64,000 bases of DNA from Choristoneura fumiferana (Eukaryota > Arthropoda > Insecta > Lepidoptera > Tortricidae), in the NCBI RefSeq assembly GCF_025370935.1, contig NC_133493.1, positions 5,257,069 to 5,321,068 of the forward strand. The letters run 5' to 3'. The notes beneath the pieces were generated by a model. The model saw only the letters and a list, made by a program, of their open reading frames with translations, was not told the origin of the DNA and searched no databases. Numbering within the stretch: the first letter of the stretch is position 1; each line of letters starts with the position of its first letter. Below are positions 57,644 through 64,000 of the stretch, piece after piece. Both the position numbers and the translations under genes were made by a program.

Positions 57644-60600
57644 TTATGGTTGTGAACTTGTACCGGCTTCAGAGTCCGTAGGCTCTATATCAATATCAAG
57701 CTCATATGAAGCATTTAAATCGGGTACTTTACGTAATCGGTCGTGAGCATATTTGTAATGTCGATTACCAGTGAGCGATTTTAAATTGTACCTGTCACCA
57801 TCTAGAACTTCTACGACCTTAAAAGGTCCTTTATATTTCGGATCAAGTTTGGTCTGATTCCTTTCTTCATTTTTTAGAAGAACTAAATCACCTTCAGAAA
57901 ATCGAGTAAATTTGGCTTTATTAGAATCAAATCTTGACTTGTCATAATTTGCATTTTGAGCCATGTTAACTACAGCATCAGCTCTTACGTCATCAATGTC
58001 AATTTCAACCTCGTCTGCAAACATTAAATCAAGTGGACGTGCGACTCTACCTATCATGAGCTCTAAGGGACTATATTTGGTAACTCTATTAACCGTACAA
58101 TTTAACGCTAGCTGGACATCTAAAAGAGAATCTTGCCATGAGCGCTCTTTACTCGTCTCTACTGCCGTAAGCATACTCTTGAGCGTACTCATGACCCGCT
58201 CTACCTGTCCATTAGCGCGAGAACTTCCGGTAGCGATTAAATGCAAGGAAATATTGTGAGAGGTACAGAACTCTCTGAAATCAGTGCTTGCAAAGCAACG
58301 TCCTTGATCAGCAATCACACGTGTAGGAGCACCAAATAATGAAACACAACTTTTAAGAGCTTTGATACTACTGTTCGTGTCAATATTCGTGGTATGACGT
58401 AGCAAAACAAATTTTGTGAACGCGTCAATGATAACAAAAACATACTCCTTTTTCGCGTTTTTACCGCTTAACTTGCCGGTGGCGTCAATATGAAGAGTAT
58501 GCCATGGTATCGCGACTTTTGGAATAGGGTGTAATTCAGCCGAAATTTTGCCTGAATGAGATTTAGAAATTTTACAAGTGACACAATTGTCAACAAACTT
58601 CCTAACAAATTTAGTCATGTTTTCGAACCAGTAATGATTACAGATTTTATCCAGAGTTTTCTCCCATCCGAGGTGCATCAGGGACTCGTGCGTCGTATTA
58701 ACTACAGACCACCGTAAAGCTCTAGGTAAAATAGGAAGACAACGAGTTCTGTTTTTGCGCTGTACCTTGCGATGTAATATACCAGACCTAAATTCATAAG
58801 TTTTAGCAACATGATCATCAAGATTTCCATCATTTAGTTTTGTGATTAGATTTGAAATTTCCTCGTCTCTTTGCTGTTCGGCTAGTAACCAATTGTCAGT
58901 AAGATTAGCAACATTAATCAGTTTCCGCTCTACCTTATTAACCGGAGGTTTTTCATTATGTACAGGGACAGGGTTTCGCGAAAAGAAATCGGCGTGTTGC
59001 ATTCGCTTTCCATCGACATGAACGATGTCGAAGTCAAACGACTGCAAAAATGCCCACCACCTATGGACTCTAGGTGTGAGATCCAGCTTCTTTCGTGTAG
59101 ACTGTAGAGCATGGCAATCTGTCATAACAGTGAACTTCTGTCCGTGTAAATAATGCCGGAAGTGCCTAACCGCATTCACAACTGCGAGAGTTTCCAACTC
59201 GTATGAGTGGTACTTTGACTCCGCAGGAGTGGTGCGTTTACTAAAGTAAGCAATTACGCATCGTTTGCCGTCCTTTTTCTGCATCAAAATTGCGCCATAA
59301 CCAACTGAGCTCGCATCCGTGTGTAGCTCGATAGGGCAGTTCGGATCGAAAATAGTCAAAACCGGATTGTTGGTTAAAATAGAGATGACATTTTGCCTAA
59401 TAACTTCGTGCGATGTTTCCCATTTAATGTTACCTTTTGAGATATTAGTCAAGGCATATAAGGGTGCCATTATCTGTGAAAATTTGGGGATGAATTGGCG
59501 GAAATAAGACGCAAGCCCGATGAATTGTCGCAATTGTGTTACTGTGCCTGGAGGAGGCAAATCAACTAGAGCTTCTACTTTCTTCGGGTTTGGTCTAATT
59601 TCACCACAACTCACCTCGAAGCCTAAGTACTCTACCTTTCGTTTAAGAAACGAGCACTTTTTAAGATTAAAAGAGAACCCAGCTTTTGTTAAGACATCCA
59701 AAACGTTATGTAACCTTTGAAGAGCTTGCTCTACATCTGACGCTACAATCATAATGTCATCCATATACACTACGACATAAGAATTGGCAAGTTCTCCTAA
59801 TGCTTTGATCACTGCACGCTGAAAAACCGATGGAGCGTTACGTAACCCGAAGGGCATCGTTAAATATTCGTATTGCCCATCTGGCGTTACGAATGCAGTA
59901 CGTTCGATAGAGTCGACGTGTACGGGAATTTGATGAAAACCGCTGGCCATGTCAAGAGTTGTGAAATAATGAGCACCATGGAGTCTATTTATTTGATCGG
60001 AAATGATCGGAAGAGGAAATCTATCAGGCACGGTGTTGTCGTTCAGCTCTCTGTAATCGACACACATACGGTCAGACCCGTCTTTCTTTTTAATCAGGAG
60101 AATAGGACTCGCAAAGGGGGATGAGCTAGGGCGAATCACGTTGGAGGTAAGCAATTCATCAACTTTATTACGTACAACTTGTCTTTCGTCAGGACTCAAA
60201 CGATAGGGACGACGACATACAGTTTTATTAGGATCTTTAAGTTTTATTTGCATTGGCTCAGTTTTCGCAGTAGTACTGGGTGTTCCACTAATAAACCGCT
60301 CTTTAAATTCGTTTAAAATTGAAATGAGTTTCGGCTTGTAGTCTGATGTTACGTCCGTATTAATGTTCTCAAAATTTTGGTCTTGCTCTACGTGTAAAAT
60401 TGTACGTGACTCTACATTTTTGACTGACTCTACGACTGACTCTACATTTGACTCTATCTGCGACTCTATCTGTGACTCTACATGTGACTCTATATTTGAC
60501 TCTACATGTGACTCTATCTGTGACTCTACTTGAGACTCTATCGGTGACTCGACATTCTTGAAAGTTACGTAATCCGAGGTCATGGTTACAACTATACCCT

Positions 60601-61822
60601 TAGCCAAAATTTCACGACCAATAACAATATCATGCTGTAAGTACTCATCAGGTAAGGCATGAAAAATTATGTTCAAAGGCAAGCTATCAATTTCCACGCA
60701 AGTCGAAAGTTTCAAATTGCTGTTAACCGAAGTTTGACCAATGCCAGTCATTGTAACCACAGTACAAATACGCTCACCCGTAAATTTAGGCAAAACAGAT
60801 TCTTTAATGAGTGAACACTCCGCTCCAGAGTCATAACAGAATACAAATGACTCACCAGAGTGTTGTAGCGTTCCAATGGGCGCGTTAATCACGCACATGT
60901 CCACGCGCCGCGTCTCCGGTGCCGCAGCTGCGCCGCTGCTGCCGGCGCTGGTGCTGCCGCCGGGACGCCCAGGGCCGCTTGATGCCGGGCACTTGTTTGC
61001 GTAGTGGCCGGGATTTTTGCACTTGTAGCAGGTGATGGAATGTGAATCTCTATTCTTCGTCAAAGTGTTCGACGCTGGGGCTGATGAAAAACTTGAAGAT
61101 TGCGGTCTTCCTTCAGCTTTGAAATCTCTCTTTGATCGACACATAGGTGCTTTATGACCTAGTTGCCCACATTTAAAACATTTTGGTGTAACGGTCGTAG
61201 GGTTGAATTTAAACCGTTTGACATCTGAATCAGCTTCATGTGACATAGATTTTCTTTTTAGAAATGACATGGCACGTAATTCTTGCTGTAGTTTATTTCT
61301 AGTACCGATTTCGGTGGTAAACGCCAATCTTTGAACACGTGTATCCACATGTGACAAATGAGCCAAAACAGTTGAAATAGCGATCTGTTCTGTAGTAAGA
61401 TTTTTCCATCGTGACATTAGTGACGTTAACACGCGCGACGCATAAGCAGCGAGACACTCACCTTCTTTTGGTGTACCGTTATTTAGGTTTATAAGAGATG
61501 CAGCTGGTGTCTCGGGACAGTCATATCTCGCGATGAAAATCTCCTTAAACTCCATCCACGTCATTCCAGGGAACGAAACTTGTGACAGCCATGCCGATGC
61601 CTGACCTTTTAACGCACGGCTCAAAGCTATCATAAGCGGTGCACCTTGTAGGTAAGAATCGGCCATACACATGTCTGCTGTACACACCCAGGCACGTGCA
61701 TCCATATTTTGTTTATCGGGATCAAAGTAGGGCAGTTGAATATTCTCTTTAGACTGGGGCGTTTTCATCGCTTGTAACAAGGCAAGAAAATTTTGTTTTG
61801 TTGTTCCAAAATCAAACGCCAT
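57644..61822 (-). CDS. Gag-Pol polyprotein of the gypsy-like element
   Basis: One uninterrupted ORF of 1392 codons. Gag occupies about 1-300 and ends in two CCHC zinc knuckles (Cys215-Cys228 and Cys265-Cys278). Then come an aspartic protease (DSGA at 331-334), a linker of repeated ESxx units (about 426-470), reverse transcriptase with YMDD at 686-689, RNase H (TDAS from 835), the integrase zinc domain (His1045, His1050, Cys1080, Cys1083) and a DDE catalytic core (Asp1113, Asp1172, Glu1208, with the usual 35-residue spacing). The fused gag-pol in one frame needs no frameshift. Every catalytic residue I looked for is present, so it may be recently active. It copies the element through an RNA intermediate and is not a host gene. 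Confidence 0.95.
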   Translation of the reverse strand: MAFDFGTTKQNFLALLQAMKTPQSKENIQLPYFDPDKQNMDARAWVCTADMCMADSYLQGAPLMIALSRALKGQASAWLSQVSFPGMTWMEFKEIFIARYDCPETPAASLINLNNGTPKEGECLAAYASRVLTSLMSRWKNLTTEQIAISTVLAHLSHVDTRVQRLAFTTEIGTRNKLQQELRAMSFLKRKSMSHEADSDVKRFKFNPTTVTPKCFKCGQLGHKAPMCRSKRDFKAEGRPQSSSFSSAPASNTLTKNRDSHSITCYKCKNPGHYANKCPASSGPGRPGGSTSAGSSGAAAAPETRRVDMCVINAPIGTLQHSGESFVFCYDSGAECSLIKESVLPKFTGERICTVVTMTGIGQTSVNSNLKLSTCVEIDSLPLNIIFHALPDEYLQHDIVIGREILAKGIVVTMTSDYVTFKNVESPIESQVESQIESHVESNIESHVESQIESQIESNVESVVESVKNVESRTILHVEQDQNFENINTDVTSDYKPKLISILNEFKERFISGTPSTTAKTEPMQIKLKDPNKTVCRRPYRLSPDERQVVRNKVDELLTSNVIRPSSSPFASPILLIKKKDGSDRMCVDYRELNDNTVPDRFPLPIISDQINRLHGAHYFTTLDMASGFHQIPVHVDSIERTAFVTPDGQYEYLTMPFGLRNAPSVFQRAVIKALGELANSYVVVYMDDIMIVASDVEQALQRLHNVLDVLTKAGFSFNLKKCSFLKRKVEYLGFEVSCGEIRPNPKKVEALVDLPPPGTVTQLRQFIGLASYFRQFIPKFSQIMAPLYALTNISKGNIKWETSHEVIRQNVISILTNNPVLTIFDPNCPIELHTDASSVGYGAILMQKKDGKRCVIAYFSKRTTPAESKYHSYELETLAVVNAVRHFRHYLHGQKFTVMTDCHALQSTRKKLDLTPRVHRWWAFLQSFDFDIVHVDGKRMQHADFFSRNPVPVHNEKPPVNKVERKLINVANLTDNWLLAEQQRDEEISNLITKLNDGNLDDHVAKTYEFRSGILHRKVQRKNRTRCLPILPRALRWSVVNTTHESLMHLGWEKTLDKICNHYWFENMTKFVRKFVDNCVTCKISKSHSGKISAELHPIPKVAIPWHTLHIDATGKLSGKNAKKEYVFVIIDAFTKFVLLRHTTNIDTNSSIKALKSCVSLFGAPTRVIADQGRCFASTDFREFCTSHNISLHLIATGSSRANGQVERVMSTLKSMLTAVETSKERSWQDSLLDVQLALNCTVNRVTKYSPLELMIGRVARPLDLMFADEVEIDIDDVRADAVVNMAQNANYDKSRFDSNKAKFTRFSEGDLVLLKNEERNQTKLDPKYKGPFKVVEVLDGDRYNLKSLTGNRHYKYAHDRLRKVPDLNASYELDIDIEPTDSEAGTSSQP
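60409..60553 (-). repeat. 12-bp coding repeat between protease and RT
   Basis: Repeats of the form TGACTCTAYNTG (on +) encode four-residue units such as ESQV, ESQI, ESHV and ESNI, about a dozen in a row. The frame stays open because the unit is a multiple of three. It is probably a flexible acidic linker that varies in copy number. Confidence 0.85.
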
Positions 61823-61868
61823 TTTTCTTCACCGTCTCCATGTTGTTCTTGTGGACACGTTGCTCGAT

Positions 61869-61881
61869 ATCCCACTTCTGA
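61869..61881 (-). other. Primer binding site (tRNA-Leu type)
   Basis: Directly inside the 5' LTR the - strand reads TCAGAAGTGGGAT. As I recall tRNA-Leu 3' ends, this is complementary to the acceptor and T-arm side, offset about 5 nt from the terminal CCA. The tRNA identity is from memory. Confidence 0.5.
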
Positions 61882-62492
61882 TGTCGAAGGGCGGATCGGG
61901 TCCGCTCGATCGCCGTCGTCACTCTCGCCGTTCGCCATATTAATTTTGATATGATTAGCCCAACAAATAAGAACACTCAAAGTTCAACTCACCACACTTT
62001 ATTAAAAATCTAAAAAGATTAAATCACAATACTCTAGGATGATTTGGATAATTAAAGATGAAAGATTAATCACAACGGAACGCAGTGAGGTTGGCTGCGT
62101 TGACGGTTCCTGTCCTTCCCCTTTCGCTCTCAAAACAAGAATGCCAAATCAAAACTACCCGCCATCGCAGTCAAACACACTCAAGCATAGACAACCTCTT
62201 TTTCTTTTTTTTAACATAAACAAGGCTTGGGCATTCCGCACTGCCAGTGTCCATATATATGAATTATGAAAACCCCCCCTATTCATCTCAAAACAAAGAA
62301 TGCCAAATAGAAGCGCATAACTTACTACTTTTCCGACCTCATGTAGAACAAATAAACTTGGGGTCAAAAATCCGCATCAACAAATAGGAAACAACCTCTT
62401 TGGGTCTGCGAGCATATATACAACAATGAAGTTAAATAATGGCATGTTCGATGTATCCTGGTAACTATTTCAAAACGTGGGGTTTTACGACA
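61882..62492 (-). repeat. 5' LTR of the gypsy-like element (mosaic, 611 bp)
   Basis: The first ~370 bp (61882-62250) match the 3' LTR almost base for base. From 62252 it departs: there is a copy of the target-like CATATATATGAATTATGAA, then a diverged second pass through the same LTR part (62286 onwards, AACAAAGAATGCCAAAT), ending in TTTTACGACA. It is therefore about 65 bp longer than the 3' LTR and internally rearranged. Confidence 0.75.
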
Positions 62493-62910
62493 TATATATG
62501 AATTATGAAGTAATAATTTTTGTTGTCTATTTCAAAACTTTAATAGTTTTCGTCTCAGAAGAAAAAAATGCTCATTACCTTCTAAAACAGCTTTATTGCT
62601 GAAGAGCATAATTGGAATGGCTCCTAGAATATATAATAAGGTACCTAATGAGTTATTAACAATAGAAAATTTAACAGAGTTAAAAAAAGAATTGTATACA
62701 TTTTTAGCTAAAGAAGCGTTCTATACAATAAATGAATATTTGAATAGCTTAAATTAGTTAATAAGAACTACAGGTGTCTTAGTTAACTGACCTTACAATT
62801 TGTACGCCTTACGGATCGACATAGTGATACAAAACACTTATCTACCTATAAGACCTCATGTACCTGTGTTGAACAAATAAACGATTTTGATTTTGATTTT
62901 GATTTTGTTG
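62493..62910 (+). pseudogene. LINE 3' piece with tail (right of the gypsy-like element)
   Basis: The frame resumes with TATATGAATTATGAAG and runs, with at least one stop, through LLKSIIGMAPRIYNKVP (a common LINE ORF2 C-terminal motif) to a stop at 62755-62757. The 3' UTR ends in AATAAACGATTTT followed by about four GATTTT repeats, a LINE-type simple-repeat tail. Confidence 0.8.
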
Positions 62911-63224
62911 CCATTCAAACTTTGATATGTTATTCAGTATAGCAAACCATGGCTTATCGGTGATACTTGGCAATTCGGTGATACTGCTCTATTATCTTAC
63001 ACAAATCTCACTACGAGGAAATGTCAACTATAAAATCGTTGGCAGCTGTCAGTTTTGTTGCTTGCAATCAGGTTTGCGGTGATTTATTTGCTTGCAATTC
63101 ACTATTATGAGCTCAACGTAAGAGAATAACGCAATATCACCGAATTACCAAGTATCACTGATAAGCCAAGGTTTCCCTACCTATCATTGATAAAACATTA
63201 TTTTATTAAACAATACAATATAAA

Positions 63225-64000
63225 TAATTTTTCATTGTTATCGAGAACTTATAATAATATACCTATTTTCATACCTTTAAGGCTAGAAATGAGAAAATTT
63301 CCATACAAACTTAACCCCCCCATTTTACCCTTTTAGGGGGAATTTTATTCATTTCACTTACACAGATAATTTTTAATTGTAATCAAAAACTTATACTTAC
63401 ACCTATTTATATACTTCTTAGTCCAGAAATGAGAAGGTTTCCATGCAAACTTTACCCCCCATTTTACCCCTTTAGGGGGGAATTTTATCAATTTCACCTA
63501 CACAGATAAGCTTTGATTGTAACCGAGAACTTATATACCTATTTTCATACTTCTAAATCCATAAATGAGAAAATTCCCATACAAACTGTATCCCCCACCC
63601 ATTTAACCCCTTTATGGGGCAATTTAATCAATTTCACGTACGACCTACATAGACAATTTTTCATTGTAATCGAGAACTTATATTTTCATACTTACTTTCC
63701 TCTAAGTCCAGAAATGAGAAAAATTTATACAAACTTTACCCCCACCATTTAACCCCTTAAGGGGGAAATTTTATCCATTTCACTTACACAGATAATTATT
63801 AAATTGTAATCGCGAACTTATACTTCTATTTTTATACTTCTAAGTCCAGAAATGAGAAAATTTATATATAAACTTTACCCCCCCTTTTACCCCTTTAAGG
63901 AGAAATTTAATCCATTTCACCTAAATATATATTTTTTAATTGTAATCGAAAACTTATACACCTATTTTCATACTTCTAAGTCCAGAAATGAGAAAATTCC
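63225..64000 (+). repeat. ~140-bp satellite, at least 5.5 units, open at the window end
   Basis: ATTGTAATCGAGAACTTATA recurs near 63232, 63372, 63512, 63658, 63800 and 63936; each unit also has GTCCAGAAATGAGAAAATT and a TTACCCCTTTAGGGG-like palindrome. Units are clearly diverged. The short ORF at 63513-63752 is repeat sequence. Confidence 0.9.

Larger units (their letters stand above)
56637..62492 (-). mobile_element. Ty3/gypsy-like LTR retrotransposon, full length
   Basis: Two long direct repeats flank one gag-pol ORF. The outer ends are TGTCG at 56637 and CGACA at 62492 (TG...CA with 5-bp inverted repeats), with TATA on each side (56633-56636 and 62493-62496) as a 4-bp target duplication. 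Order on the - strand: 5' LTR, primer binding site, gag, protease, RT, RNase H, integrase, minisatellite, 3' LTR. No env-like ORF was seen, and no clear polypurine tract abuts the 3' LTR. It interrupts a + strand LINE, whose reading frame stops at the left edge and resumes at the right edge. Confidence 0.9.

Noticed and set aside
56637..62492. Integrated errantivirus (with env)
   Set aside because: No third ORF exists between pol and the 3' LTR; the space is taken by the minisatellite.

Overview
The window looks like nuclear DNA of a moth or butterfly (Lepidoptera). It is AT-rich, its genes have GT-AG introns and TATA-like start regions, and most of it is interspersed repeats. Three host genes can be modelled with confidence: two tandem UDP-glycosyltransferase genes on the + strand (15933-19068 and 33720-38885, each four exons) and one two-exon cytochrome P450 on the - strand (51174-53292). 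All three are membrane-anchored ER detoxification enzymes (phase I oxidation, phase II glycosylation), so this is a small xenobiotic-metabolism neighbourhood. Nothing in the sequence shows that they are co-regulated beyond GATA-type sites in front of both UGTs.

Layout. 1-15.8 kb: gene-free, with tRNA-headed SINEs, palindromic MITEs (several with readable target duplications), a non-autonomous hAT element and a large fold-back element. 15.9-19.1 kb: UGT copy A, with a 59-bp retroelement tail inserted at its stop codon. 19.1-33.7 kb: intergenic repeats, including nested insertions near 24.6-26.8 kb, a Penelope-like fragment at 27.6-28.1 kb and a long-TIR element at 29.8-30.5 kb. 33.7-38.9 kb: UGT copy B, with a SINE in intron 1 and a MITE plus a retroelement tail in intron 3. 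39.1-48.8 kb: a graveyard of decayed retroelements on the - strand (RTE-like LINE, Jockey-like LINE, BEL/Pao gag hit by a SINE and a MITE, and a PHD-finger ORF fragment). 49.4-50.5 kb: a repeat containing a 131-bp tandem array. 51.2-53.4 kb: the P450. 54-56.6 kb: LINE remnants. 56.6-62.5 kb: a Ty3/gypsy-like LTR retrotransposon with an uninterrupted 1392-codon gag-pol, inserted into another LINE. 63.2 kb to the end: a ~140-bp satellite that runs off the window.

The most unusual points are the near-identity of a 117-bp block in the last exon of the two UGTs against ~70% elsewhere (suggesting gene conversion), the mosaic 5' LTR of the gypsy-like element, the stop-codon-spanning target duplication in UGT copy A, and the layered insertions whose order can be read from the sequence. 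I found no CRISPR array, no functional tRNA or rRNA gene and no clearly new multigene system. Repeat family labels are by eye, without database comparison.
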